Shown here piece by piece: positions 36,483 to 45,312 of a stretch of 64,000 nt of DNA. Positions within the stretch are counted from its first letter, which is position 1. Each line of letters starts with the position of its first letter. The translations under genes and the position numbers were made by a program. The notes under the pieces are model-generated. The model was not told where the DNA came from. It searched no databases and saw only the letters and a list, made by a program, of their open reading frames with translations. The stretch is from Gammaproteobacteria bacterium (GTDB lineage Bacteria; Pseudomonadota; Gammaproteobacteria; UBA5861): NCBI GenBank assembly GCA_022360445.1, contig JAKSCV010000068.1, positions 209,247 to 273,246 on the forward strand, in the 5' to 3' direction.

Positions 36483-37055
36483 ATGGAAATACTTGATGCA
36501 CTCATGAACCGGGTCTCAACCGGGTCGAAACGGCTTAAAGAACCCGGTCCATCCGATACTGAGCTCAAACAGATGCTTCAAGCATCCATGTCGGCTCCCG
36601 ATCACGGTGGATTGAAACCATGGCGGTTTATCGTGGTGCGAGGAGAGGCCCGTCACGCATTGGCCGACTTGTTTGCAGAACACGCTAAACGAATTGATCC
36701 GGTGGTTGAACAAAAAGAGATTGATCGCCAAAGAGATAAAGCGCTCGGACCACCTGTAACACTCATCGTGGTGGCCCAAACGGTGGAAAATGAAAAAGTT
36801 CCCGAGTACGAGCAGCTTATTACAGCTGGTATTGCCGCCTTTCAAGTGCAATTGGCGGCATATGCAATGGGCTACGGTTCGATATTAGTGTCGGGGAAAA
36901 AGGTTGATGATGGGCAGATAAAAACTGCGTTTAATGTCGCAAAAAATGAGCGAATCATTGGGTTTGTATCATTGGGGCGGCAGGAAGCAATCATGCCGAA
37001 AGCTCGCAAAAGTGCTGAGGATATGACCCATTACTGGTCTCCTGGAGGTGCGTAA
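36483..37055 (+). CDS. Nitroreductase-family protein (YdjA-like)
   Basis: 190 residues from the ATG at 36483, which has AAAGGAG upstream; an in-frame start at 36444 lies inside moeA. FMN-dependent reductase of the small YdjA group: MSAPDHGGLKPWRFIVV is the FMN-binding N-terminal stretch, and AAYAMGYGSILVSG follows. Substrate unknown, typically nitroaromatics or quinones. The 3' end overlaps thiE by 8 nt, so both are translated from one message. Confidence 0.92.
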   Translation: MEILDALMNRVSTGSKRLKEPGPSDTELKQMLQASMSAPDHGGLKPWRFIVVRGEARHALADLFAEHAKRIDPVVEQKEIDRQRDKALGPPVTLIVVAQTVENEKVPEYEQLITAGIAAFQVQLAAYAMGYGSILVSGKKVDDGQIKTAFNVAKNERIIGFVSLGRQEAIMPKARKSAEDMTHYWSPGGA

Positions 37056-37686
37056 CGTCTTACACCGTCTGACAGGGCTGTATGCCATTGCGGATACAGC
37101 GCTACTGAAACCGAGTGGCTTTGAAGGTGCGATCCGAAAGGCGTTGATCGGTGGCACGTCGCTGATTCAATATCGGGATAAAACGCAGGATAAAATGCGC
37201 CGGGGGATGCAGGCTAATATCTTGGTTTCACTCTGCCGAAAATACAGCGCTTTATCGATCATCAATGACGATATCGCCTTAGCGTCTGACTCAGGCGCGG
37301 ATGGCGTACATCTTGGTGCTGACGATACGGCTGTTAGCGAGGCAAGGCGCGCACTTCCCGATAAACTGATTGGCGCTTCCTGTTATAACCAACTGGATCT
37401 GGCCGAAGAAGCCTTTACAGCGGGCGCAGATTATATTGCGTTGGGGGCCGTTTATCCTTCACGTGTTAAACCAGATGCTGTGACTGCACCCGTGAGTTTA
37501 CTTAAACAAGCTCGCCAAATATTTCCCCAACCTATTTGTGCCATTGGTGGTATTACTTCCACGAATTTATCAGAGGTGCTGGCGACGGGTGTGGATATGG
37601 CAGCGGTCATCTCCGCTATTTTTTCCGAGCAGGATATTGTTGGAGCAACTCAAGCATTAGCCGGTCAGTTCGGAAGCGTTTCATGA
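37048..37686 (+). CDS. thiE: Thiamine-phosphate synthase
   Basis: 212 residues. Joins HMP pyrophosphate and thiazole phosphate to give thiamine phosphate. Signatures: GLYAIAD, LIQYRDK, IINDDIALASDSGADGVHLG, YIALGAVYPS, and AIGGI near the C-terminus. The start is taken as GTG at 37048, overlapping the nitroreductase stop by 8 nt, since the GLYAIAD strand must be kept; the GGAG next to it is too close to be ideal. No other thiamine gene or THI box riboswitch is seen here. Confidence 0.95.
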   Translation: MRNVLHRLTGLYAIADTALLKPSGFEGAIRKALIGGTSLIQYRDKTQDKMRRGMQANILVSLCRKYSALSIINDDIALASDSGADGVHLGADDTAVSEARRALPDKLIGASCYNQLDLAEEAFTAGADYIALGAVYPSRVKPDAVTAPVSLLKQARQIFPQPICAIGGITSTNLSEVLATGVDMAAVISAIFSEQDIVGATQALAGQFGSVS

Positions 37687-37726
37687 CGGGGATGGGGAGC
37701 TGGCGTATCCCCGCCAAAAATGAGGG

Positions 37727-38503
37727 CTATTGATTGGTGAAATTAGGTTTCCGTTTTTCGGCGAAAGCGGCCATTCCTTCTTTTTGATCTTTTGTGGCAA
37801 ACGAGGCATGAAAAATACGCCGTTCAACTTTAATACCTTCCGTCAATGAGGTTTCAAAGGCGGCATTGACAGAGTCTTTCGCCATCATCACAACAGGCGT
37901 CGAAAAAGAGGCGATTTTCTCTGCCGTTTTGATGGCTTCTTGCAGTAGATCTGAAAGGGGCACGATGCGCGCCACTAAGCCACTGCGCTCAGCTTCCTCA
38001 GCATCCATTTGCCGGCCGGTTAAGCACATTTCCATAGCTTTAGACTTACCAACCGCTCGGGTTAATCGCTGTGTGCCACCAGCACCGGGAATCGTCCCGA
38101 TCGTGATTTCGGGTTGGCCAAATTTGGCGTTGTCTGCTGCGAGAATAAAATCACACATCATGGCGAGTTCACAGCCTCCGCCCAAAGCATAGCCTGCCAC
38201 TGCTCCAATCACAGGTTTCCGGCAGGTTGTCACACGCTCCCAGTTCGCGGTAATGAAGTTTTCTTTGTAGACATCCATATAACCTTTTGTTTGCATTTCT
38301 TTGATGTCAGCGCCTGCTGCAAAGGCTTTTTCACTGCCAGTCAGTACGATTGCGCCAATGCTGTCGTCTCCTTCCAGCTCGTTAAGCCCTGCCGTCAAAT
38401 CATCCATTAAACCATTTGACAGTGCATTCAATGCTTGAGGGCGATTCAGTTGAATAAGGCCTACGTTGCCGTGGCGTTCTAATAGTATGTTTTCATAGCT
38501 CAT
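37727..38503 (-). CDS. Enoyl-CoA hydratase
   Basis: 258 residues from the ATG at 38503, with CAGGAG upstream; the longer frame back to 38575 lacks a site. Crotonase fold with [10 protein letters not shown] (oxyanion loop) and [20 protein letters not shown] and [19 protein letters not shown], which carry both catalytic glutamates. Hydrates short-chain enoyl-CoA in beta-oxidation. It is convergent with thiE and stands alone. Confidence 0.94.
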   Translation of the reverse strand: MSYENILLERHGNVGLIQLNRPQALNALSNGLMDDLTAGLNELEGDDSIGAIVLTGSEKAFAAGADIKEMQTKGYMDVYKENFITANWERVTTCRKPVIGAVAGYALGGGCELAMMCDFILAADNAKFGQPEITIGTIPGAGGTQRLTRAVGKSKAMEMCLTGRQMDAEEAERSGLVARIVPLSDLLQEAIKTAEKIASFSTPVVMMAKDSVNAAFETSLTEGIKVERRIFHASFATKDQKEGMAAFAEKRKPNFTNQ

Positions 38504-38682
38504 CGATAGGACTCCTGAGGTTGAATCAATCTTCGCCGGAGAATTATACATGAGTGGCACAGCCCCTGATATCAAGTACTGCCACTCGCAATAAGCAAGA
38601 GCTGCTGAAAACTTTTAAATTCTCATCTATATAAGTTATGTGTTGAGTAAACGGACTAAAACACAGCTGATTGAGGGTTAAT

Positions 38683-39549
38683 ATGGCGACTGAAATCAAC
38701 AATACAGAAATAACAAGCAACGATCTCTATCAAAAAATTTATCAGGAAATTGTGGCAGAAGATGTTTTCTTACCTGTTTTGCCAGAAGTTGCTATCAGCA
38801 TGAGAAGGGCATTGAATAACCCGGATGTAACAATTAACCGTTTAGCTGAAGAGATTAAGAAGGATCAAGCGGTATCAGCAAAACTCATTCAGGTAGCTAA
38901 TAGTGCTTACTATGCCCGAGCCGTACCGGTTGATACCATTGCTGGGGCAGTGAGCCGCTTGGGCCTATTTACGACATATAACCTGGCAATGGCGATTACA
39001 GCATCCAATTTATTCCACACAAACAGTGATTACATCAAAGAAAAGATGGAACAGACGCATACACAGAGTGTGCAAACCTCCTCGTTAAGCCATGCGATAG
39101 CGGGAAAATTATCGGGGATTGATCCGGAAAAGGCATTGCTCCATGGCTTATTCGCCAACATAGGAGAAATTCCAGTATTGGTCTACTCAAACGAAAATCC
39201 TGAGCTATTTGCCAGCGATGAGGAACTGGATGATACCACTCGCAATCTAAGAGGACCGTTAGGCGAATGGATTCTGGGCAGCTGGCAATTTGAGCCTGAT
39301 TTTATTGAAACAGTAAGAGAGCTGAATCAGCTAGATCGTAAAATTGAAAAGGTCAACTATTCTGCTGTTACATCGGCCGCAATCTTGCTGAATCGCAGTA
39401 TTTTTGAAAGTGAACTGGATATTCAGCAATATGCTATTATCCAGCACTTGAAAGAAGCAGGCGTTGATTTAACAAACCACTACTTTATTCAGGAAGTCAG
39501 TGACGACGTTGCTGACCTTGAGCTTGTTTTGTCTGGCAAATCCATCTGA
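38683..39549 (+). CDS. HDOD-domain signalling protein
   Basis: 288 residues from the ATG at 38683. HDOD domain signatures: LPVLPEVAISMRRALNNPD, LAEEIKKDQAVSAKLIQVAN and SHAIAGKLSGIDPEKALLHG. It lacks the HD metal residues of true HD hydrolases, so it probably acts as a protein-interaction signal transducer. No GGDEF, receiver or sensor part is fused. Single gene, followed by a hairpin and then exonuclease III on the same strand. Confidence 0.88.
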   Translation: MATEINNTEITSNDLYQKIYQEIVAEDVFLPVLPEVAISMRRALNNPDVTINRLAEEIKKDQAVSAKLIQVANSAYYARAVPVDTIAGAVSRLGLFTTYNLAMAITASNLFHTNSDYIKEKMEQTHTQSVQTSSLSHAIAGKLSGIDPEKALLHGLFANIGEIPVLVYSNENPELFASDEELDDTTRNLRGPLGEWILGSWQFEPDFIETVRELNQLDRKIEKVNYSAVTSAAILLNRSIFESELDIQQYAIIQHLKEAGVDLTNHYFIQEVSDDVADLELVLSGKSI

Positions 39550-39684
39550 TACTATGTCGGCATAGAGGCAGCTATACTGAGTCTTATCTGTTTCTATAAA
39601 TACCAACCTCCCATCGCAAGTATCCCTAACGCCTTCCCTGAGCGGGCTTTCATATAATATCTACTCCGATATATCTCACGCCAC

Positions 39685-39707
39685 CTAGCATCTCGTTGAG
39701 GTGCTAG
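39685..39707 (+). terminator. Hairpin between the HDOD gene and xthA
   Basis: CTAGCATCTC (39685-39694) can pair with GAGGTGCTAG (39698-39707) around the three-base loop GTT, ten pairs with one T-G wobble. No T run follows, so it may be a weak terminator or a structured leader of the next gene. Confidence 0.4.
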
Positions 39708-39787
39708 TGTCAACACAGATCGCTTACAATACTGGGATATTTGAACTCTTTAATAACACCTCTAAGCTATTCAGGATAAAAATTCCA

Positions 39788-40612
39788 ATGAAAATTGTGT
39801 CTTTCAATATCAACAGCATCCGCGCACGTTTGCATCAACTTGAATCATTAATTTCAATACATGAGCCAGATGTTATTGGCCTGCAGGAAACAAAAGTTCA
39901 GGATGATTTATTTCCTGTTGAAGCCGTTAATGAGTTGGGCTACCAAGTTTACTTCCATGGGCAGAAAGCACACTACGGCGTTGCTGTGCTGTCAAAACAG
40001 TCACCTATGAGCGTGATTAAAGGCTACCCTGGTGATGATGAAAGTGACCAGCGAAGAATGATCACGGCTGACTTCAGTTTAGCGAATGGCGAAACATTGA
40101 GAGTTTTGAATGGGTACTTTCCTCAGGGAGAAAGCCGAGACCACCCCGTAAAATTTCCAGCCAAAATGAAATTTTATCGTGACTTAATCACTTTTCTAAA
40201 GTCCGATTGTACAAAACCTAAATATCTTGCTGTAATTGGTGATTACAATATCGCGCCTTTGGATCATGATATAGGCATAGGTGATGTTAATGCAAAACGG
40301 TGGTTAAGAGAGGGGAAAACCAGCTTTTTACCAGAAGAACGAGAGTGGATAGATCAATTGACAGATTTAGGGCTCTACGATACTTACCGAGAGAAGCACC
40401 CTGATATCGCAGACCGTTTCAGCTGGTTTGATTACCGTAGCAAAGGGTTTGAAAGGGAACCCAAAAGAGGTTTACGAATTGACCACATCTACACCAATGC
40501 AGCGTTAACCGCCCACTTAGATGATAGTGATATTGATTATGAGATTCGGTCGATGAACAAACCATCGGACCATTGTCCTGTTTGGAGTACTTTTTCCCTG
40601 ACCTTAAAGTAA
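39788..40612 (+). CDS. xthA: Exodeoxyribonuclease III (AP endonuclease, XthA-like)
   Basis: 274 residues from the ATG at 39788 ([15 protein letters not shown]); the longer frame back to 39701 is a non-conserved leader. Metal-dependent nuclease that cuts abasic DNA and trims 3' ends. Signatures: [11 protein letters not shown] (metal Glu), [24 protein letters not shown] and SDHCPVW (catalytic Asp-His). Full length. It is convergent with the NiSOD operon. DNA-damage repair next to superoxide defence may or may not be meaningful. Confidence 0.93.
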   Translation: MKIVSFNINSIRARLHQLESLISIHEPDVIGLQETKVQDDLFPVEAVNELGYQVYFHGQKAHYGVAVLSKQSPMSVIKGYPGDDESDQRRMITADFSLANGETLRVLNGYFPQGESRDHPVKFPAKMKFYRDLITFLKSDCTKPKYLAVIGDYNIAPLDHDIGIGDVNAKRWLREGKTSFLPEEREWIDQLTDLGLYDTYREKHPDIADRFSWFDYRSKGFEREPKRGLRIDHIYTNAALTAHLDDSDIDYEIRSMNKPSDHCPVWSTFSLTLK

Positions 40613-40659
40613 AGCGGCTGTCATTGTAAAAAAGGAAGCATTCCAAATAGTCGTTGTGG

Positions 40660-40974
40660 TCATGCTCGCGATGCAGGTTGTCGTTTACCCGGTATATGCC
40701 AAACAACTTTTCCGATCACCTGATCTTGAGTAATCTCACCTAGTGTTTCTGTCGATGTGCTTTCTTGACGATTGTCGCCGCGCAACCTCAAGGTATTGCC
40801 ACGTGTGACCCGAGCAATTCGCTTGACGATCGTGCCGTAGAAAGGATGATTTACGACTACGATCTGACCCCGTTTCAGCTTCAAATTCCGACGTGAAAAA
40901 ACCAAAACATAGTCGCTTTCAACGAATTGCGGGGACATACTGTCCCCGCTGATCCTAAATAACTTTAGTTTCAT
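40660..40974 (-). CDS. sodX: Nickel superoxide dismutase maturation protease SodX
   Basis: 104-residue S24/S26-type peptidase. The catalytic serine lies in ISGDSMSPQF (residues 8-17) and the lysine in GTIVKRIARV about 40 residues later, followed by RGDNRQES, a normal signal-peptidase-like core without a membrane anchor. It removes the N-terminal leader of NiSOD so that the new His1 can bind nickel. The start codon overlaps the sodN stop by one base (TAATG), so both are coupled. Confidence 0.92.
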   Translation of the reverse strand: MKLKLFRISGDSMSPQFVESDYVLVFSRRNLKLKRGQIVVVNHPFYGTIVKRIARVTRGNTLRLRGDNRQESTSTETLGEITQDQVIGKVVWHIPGKRQPASRA

Positions 40975-41483
40975 TAACTCAGCTTGGGATAAACCACATC
41001 CTGGCTAGGTGGATAGGGGCATGTTGCAGTGTAGGTATCCACTTTTTTCGTCGCCCAAAAAGCTTCAGCAAACTCGTTGATCAGCGCCAAAAGCTGCAGA
41101 CCTTTATCCTGTTCAATGCCTTGTTTACAAGCTGAGCCTGCCAACATGATACGGTGCACTAAGTCATGAATATCTGGAAATTGCTCGATTTGGGGTTGTT
41201 TAAAGTAATCACCCCAAATGACGCGTATTTCGTGTTTAGCAATCTCAGCGTGATCTTCCTTTTGCTTGACCAATCGGCTTAATTGGGCTTGCTCTGAAAG
41301 TGTCAAGGATGATTTGTCCTCATACTCAGCGATCAAGTCCATAAAGCGTATAACACTAAGCGTCGCAATTTGTGCTGTGGATGGGTCATAAATCTTGCAG
41401 GGGATATCACAATGTGCAGACGCTGACTGAACACCTGCAAATGTGTCGTAGGTTTTAACTAAGTTGTGAATCATGGTTTTCAT
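40974..41483 (-). CDS. sodN: Nickel-containing superoxide dismutase (precursor)
   Basis: 169 residues. A 23-residue leader precedes the nickel hook HCDIPC at 24-29 (His, two Cys, Asp-x-Pro-Cys), which becomes the mature N-terminus after SodX cleavage. The rest is the four-helix bundle (IRFMDLIAEYED, EIRVIWGDYFKQPQIEQFP). It converts superoxide to peroxide and oxygen with Ni2+/Ni3+. Start ATG at 41483 with GGAGAG upstream; Met4 would give a shorter leader. It is the middle gene of a three-gene operon. Confidence 0.97.
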   Translation of the reverse strand: MKTMIHNLVKTYDTFAGVQSASAHCDIPCKIYDPSTAQIATLSVIRFMDLIAEYEDKSSLTLSEQAQLSRLVKQKEDHAEIAKHEIRVIWGDYFKQPQIEQFPDIHDLVHRIMLAGSACKQGIEQDKGLQLLALINEFAEAFWATKKVDTYTATCPYPPSQDVVYPKLS

Positions 41484-41491
41484 ATACTTGG

Positions 41492-41695
41492 TTACTCTCC
41501 GTGTTGTCGGTTGCGCTTTTTATAAATGATGAACGAAATGCCTCCAATGGCCACTACAACAGATAGATACGTTAATGTGTGAAGCAGCACACTCTGTGAT
41601 GAACCGTGGTCATGGCCAGGGTGAGCCACCACAATCGAAGGTAGTGCACACAGTAGACATATAAAAAATGCGTAAACTTTACGTAGTGCAAGCAT
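41492..41695 (-). CDS. Small His-rich membrane protein linked to NiSOD
   Basis: 67 residues from the ATG at 41695, with AAGGA upstream; a longer frame starts at a TTG at 41722. It has an N-terminal signal peptide (ALRKVYAFFICLLCALPSIVVA), a short histidine cluster HPGHDHG directly after the probable cleavage point, and one C-terminal membrane helix (about 37-57) with a basic cytoplasmic end. It is the first gene of the sodN-sodX operon, 8 nt before sodN. The likely role is periplasmic nickel binding or delivery, but the family is unnamed to me. Confidence 0.75.
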   Translation of the reverse strand: MLALRKVYAFFICLLCALPSIVVAHPGHDHGSSQSVLLHTLTYLSVVVAIGGISFIIYKKRNRQHGE

Positions 41696-41722
41696 TGGTA
41701 TGAGTTCCTTAAGGTTGATCAA

Positions 41723-42272
41723 GTGAATTTGTGTTACTGAAAGCTACTACCCGACTAATCTGGGTTATTACATTTTCGGCAAAAACCGGTGAGTGGTCCA
41801 GTGATTTGGGTACGTAAAGTCTCTCGATTTTTAAGATATCGTCATACACAATGCTAATTTTCAAGGTGTTGACTACCTGTCATGACTGAAAAGGTGAACG
41901 GGTTCAATAACCTACAAGCTCCCCATATGACTTGATTGCGATTCTGTTAGGAAAGGCCAATTATGAAACAAGAATCACCTTGGGTTGGTTATAAGATGAA
42001 GGCGCTAGGGCCTTATGTCCATAAAAGAGTACACTTTTGTTGATATCCTGGTGTCATTCGCTGTGGGTTCAGGCATCCTCAAAGTTATAAATCTGCGGAC
42101 AGCCAAAAAATCACGGTGATAAAGATAGGTAGGTACTTTGCTCTGAGCATGGCTCGAGCAGGCCTTATACAATTTTATTTATTTCATGTTTTTACGGTTT
42201 AAACGCTAATTAATTTAAACAGGGGAAGGAATTGGGTGTGCGCGTTTTAATAGGAACAAGGTCACATTAGTC
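41723..42272. other. Gene-poor stretch between the NiSOD operon and the Omp85 gene
   Basis: No convincing gene. It should carry the promoters of both divergent units. Two short plus-strand frames are noted: 41963-42043 (26 codons, with AGGAAAGG upstream) and 42015-42119 (34 codons, with a hydrophobic FVDILVSFAVGSGILKVI stretch). They overlap and neither has independent support. Confidence 0.45.
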
Positions 42273-43550
42273 GTGCTGCGTTGGTATTTGTTTTTTCCAC
42301 TGTTTGCCATTCTCGCTTTACCCCTTGAAAGCTTTGCTGAGCAATCTGTGCTTGCCGTTGAGTTCTCAGGCAATAAGGTTACAAGAGCATCTGTCCTCCT
42401 GGAGGAAGTAACGTTTTCTCCGGGCGAACCCTATGACCTCGATGAAGTGGAGTCGTCTCGGCAGGCAATCATGGATTTGGGTTTATTCAAAGAAGTGACG
42501 ACTGAGATTGAGGAGGCAGACAAAGGGGTTATCGTGACATTCAAAATGGTCGAACGGTGGTTCATTTTACCGGTTCCGCGCATAGACCGCAGCGCCGATG
42601 GTGTCATCAGTGCCGGAGGCGTTGTACGTTTTGATAACCTATTCGGTCTGAATCAACAACTGCAACTTGTCTTTAAGCAGGAACGTGAAGATGAAGGTGA
42701 AGGTAACAAAACAGACGTATTCAAGTTGAAATATTCAGCCGATCGATTCACAGGTACACCTTATGGTGTGCGTATTGATTTTGGTAATGAATTAGGCAAC
42801 GAGGACTTAAAAGAAGACGGAGAGGTCATCGGCGAAGCCAAAACTCAAAATGATCGATTCGCGTTTGCGATTGCCCGACGCGTCACCTTATGGCGCCCCG
42901 ATGAAAACTGGCGGTTGGAAACTGGTTACTTCACCCACCAGCGACGAACAGAGTTGAAATCGGGTGAATTGGGGAGACGCGAGGATGGGCGCAGTGCAGG
43001 TATCGAACTCAAACTCATTTCCAATCAGATCCACATTGAGCCTAATCGCCGGACAGGTAAAGAATACGGTATAGAAATTACATGGGCGAATAGCATGTTT
43101 GGCTCTGAGTTTGACTTTCACCGCTATGATATTTTCTACCGAGAATATCGCCCTATCCAGCAACCCGCCTTGGTGAACTTGAACTATCAACTCCGTTTTG
43201 GCTATTCCAACGGAAATGCATTCGGTGATGATAGTTACTCAATTGGTAACAGCAGCAGTATTCGTGGAATAGACGATGATGAAGAAACAGGCAACGTTCA
43301 AGTGCTGGCGAATATTGAATATTTATATGCTTTACCAGCCTATCAACGGATTCGAGGTGTCTTATTTTCAGACATTGGTAATGTGTATCCCAAGCACACA
43401 CTTAAACTAACAAACTTGGAAATGACTGTGGGAGTGGGTTTGCGCTGGAAAATTGCTTCGTTTGTGAATACAGACCTGCGGGTTGATTTTGCCTATAACC
43501 CTGAAACTCAAGAAGTTTTTACTTACGCTGGAACTCAGCATGCCTTTTAA
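42273..43550 (+). CDS. Short Omp85/BamA-like outer-membrane protein with one POTRA domain
   Basis: 425 residues. Signal peptide (about 1-22, ending ESFA), one POTRA domain (about 25-98: VLAVEFSGNKVTRASVLLEE, and DLGLFKEVTTEIEEADKGV), then a 16-strand barrel with SSIRGIDDDEE as the Omp85 RG motif on loop 6. With a single POTRA it is neither BamA (five) nor TamA (three). Such short Omp85 proteins may insert or translocate lipids or proteins. Start is GTG at 42273. It is convergent with the beta-helix gene and the two may work together at the cell surface, but that is inference. Confidence 0.85.
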   Translation: MLRWYLFFPLFAILALPLESFAEQSVLAVEFSGNKVTRASVLLEEVTFSPGEPYDLDEVESSRQAIMDLGLFKEVTTEIEEADKGVIVTFKMVERWFILPVPRIDRSADGVISAGGVVRFDNLFGLNQQLQLVFKQEREDEGEGNKTDVFKLKYSADRFTGTPYGVRIDFGNELGNEDLKEDGEVIGEAKTQNDRFAFAIARRVTLWRPDENWRLETGYFTHQRRTELKSGELGRREDGRSAGIELKLISNQIHIEPNRRTGKEYGIEITWANSMFGSEFDFHRYDIFYREYRPIQQPALVNLNYQLRFGYSNGNAFGDDSYSIGNSSSIRGIDDDEETGNVQVLANIEYLYALPAYQRIRGVLFSDIGNVYPKHTLKLTNLEMTVGVGLRWKIASFVNTDLRVDFAYNPETQEVFTYAGTQHAF

Positions 43551-43597
43551 CATGCCGAGTCATCAGCAAATTTATCCTCTATCGTGTGGCCAATTAA

Positions 43598-45196
43598 TTA
43601 ATTGGGTGGGAAGGCTGTCCAGCCGTCCGTCCAGGATTGTGCCGAACCAGGTCGGATGGCTCCGAGATAATTGGCGCCTTCATCCCAGAACTCATCTTGC
43701 GGTGGCTTCCTGGCATATTCAGTAGCAATAGAGTCTGCAGCGGGAATGAAATTGGGCCGGGTTTCTGAAAAGGATAATACAGGCAGCCCGGGTGAAGTAT
43801 CGTAAATGATATCTCTCTCAGGGTCTGAAAAATAATCCACCTCAAAAAAACCTTGATCGTCGTCATCTGCCCCTTCCTCTTTGGAAAAATAGAGGCCAGC
43901 AGAACCTATTTTGTATAACAGAATATTGGAAAAATTAAGCTCACCAGAGCTAATCAAACGGTCGACATTGTCCCCTCGCAGGTCGATCGCTTCGTTTGAG
44001 AAACCTGTAATCAGCATATTATGAAACTGGCCGCCTGACCCTCGACGTATCACCATCGCGCGATGTTTTTCCGGAGAATCGACATGACTAATCAATGTCG
44101 CATTATAAATGCTCGGAACAGATCGGGGTTTAGCGTCTTCATTATTATTATGATTGTCGCCTTCAAAAGCATTATCGCCTGAATTTTTATGCTGTTGAAT
44201 AATCAAAAACTGTACATGCCCTGTCCAACCCATATCCCAATCTAAACTGTCGTCACCTGCACCAGTAATCAGGATGTTTTTCAGGTCAGCCGTTCCACCA
44301 AACATTTCAATACCATCATCCAGTGAGCGATGGACTTGTACATGACGGATAATGGTGTTTTTTCCACATCCACCGAGAGTTAAACCATTGAGTTCGTTAT
44401 TAGCAAATGCTTCGTAACCTGCAAACTCGATACGAACATACTCGAGTACACCACAATTGCTGGAAACGTCGTTTCCACCAAAATGAGTCCTAATACGAGG
44501 ATCCCTAACACCTTCAATAATTGGATTGGCAACATTAGTCGGTGCATTGCCTAATAAGACCACGCCTCCCCAATCACCTGGTTTACGTTGCCCCTCGGGT
44601 TGGCTGCTGGTCAATACAATGGGCTCCTCCGGTGTTCCTTGTGCGTAAATCGTGGCATCTCGGCTGACAATTAGGGCGGAACCGGGTTCGCCAAAAATTG
44701 TCGTACCGGGTTGTATTTCCAGACTAGAACGCGCCGAAACGTAAACAATTCCTTCGAGCTTGTAAGTTCCTTTACCTAAGACGACATGACCTGTCAGAGT
44801 CCCTTTGATTGTTTCAGAACCCATTGGGAAAAAGAATAGGGTGATGCCAATGATGAGTACAGCAAATCCACCGCTTAGAACATACCATCCAATTTTAGAC
44901 GGCTGTTTAGGGGTAGTAGATGTAGATGTAGAGGGTACAGCCGAGGCAGATTTTGTTTCAAAAGCTGCTGCTTGGCTCTCCAGATTGATCTGGCTGAAAT
45001 CAATTTTTTCCAACTGAAGAGCCAGACGGCTTACCTCAGCAATCGGCGATTGAGTCGCTTGTTTAATGAATTTGTCTCGGCTATCAGCGTTTTTAACAAT
45101 TTTTGTAAAATTAACTCGCTGTGGCTCAGGGGAGTGCTTTTCGTAGACTCACTTGAGTGCCCATAACATATCGATAATCTTCGATTCTTTCGACAA
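43598..45196 (-). pseudogene. Membrane-anchored beta-helix protein gene with in-frame TGA at codon 16
   Basis: The open part (from a TTG at 45013) encodes 471 residues: a basic cytoplasmic start, a membrane segment at about 42-65, and a right-handed parallel beta-helix with [51 protein letters not shown] and GDDSLDWDMGW repeats. The frame stays open and protein-like for 46 more codons upstream, and a TTG at 45196 has AAAGGAG six bases before it and reads LSKESKIIDMLWALK, then TGA (45149-45151), then VYEKHSPEPQRVNF. A single base change such as CGA to TGA would explain it. No good ribosome binding site serves the inner start. Expression may need readthrough or reinitiation; otherwise it is a pseudogene. 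Confidence 0.75.
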
Positions 45197-45312
45197 GTTA
45201 AACTCCTTTAAACATGCTCATAGGAAAGAATATAGCTTCTATAGTAGCGCTCGAACCATGACAGATGTGTTACACGTAAGAAATCAATGAAATAGTTCAC
45301 ACTCACTGACCC

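Noticed and set aside
41963..42119. Two overlapping short ORFs between sodN operon and Omp85 gene
   Set aside because: 26 and 34 codons, no homology evidence, mutually overlapping; left as a note only.
43590..43605. 16-base palindrome CCAATTAATTAATTGG at the end of the beta-helix gene
   Set aside because: Perfect but AT-rich, overlaps the stop codon, and no second copy or known element is visible; could be chance or a weak terminator.
45149..45151. TGA read as selenocysteine
   Set aside because: The position precedes an ordinary cytoplasmic segment, no redox motif surrounds it, and I see no clear SECIS-like hairpin just after it.
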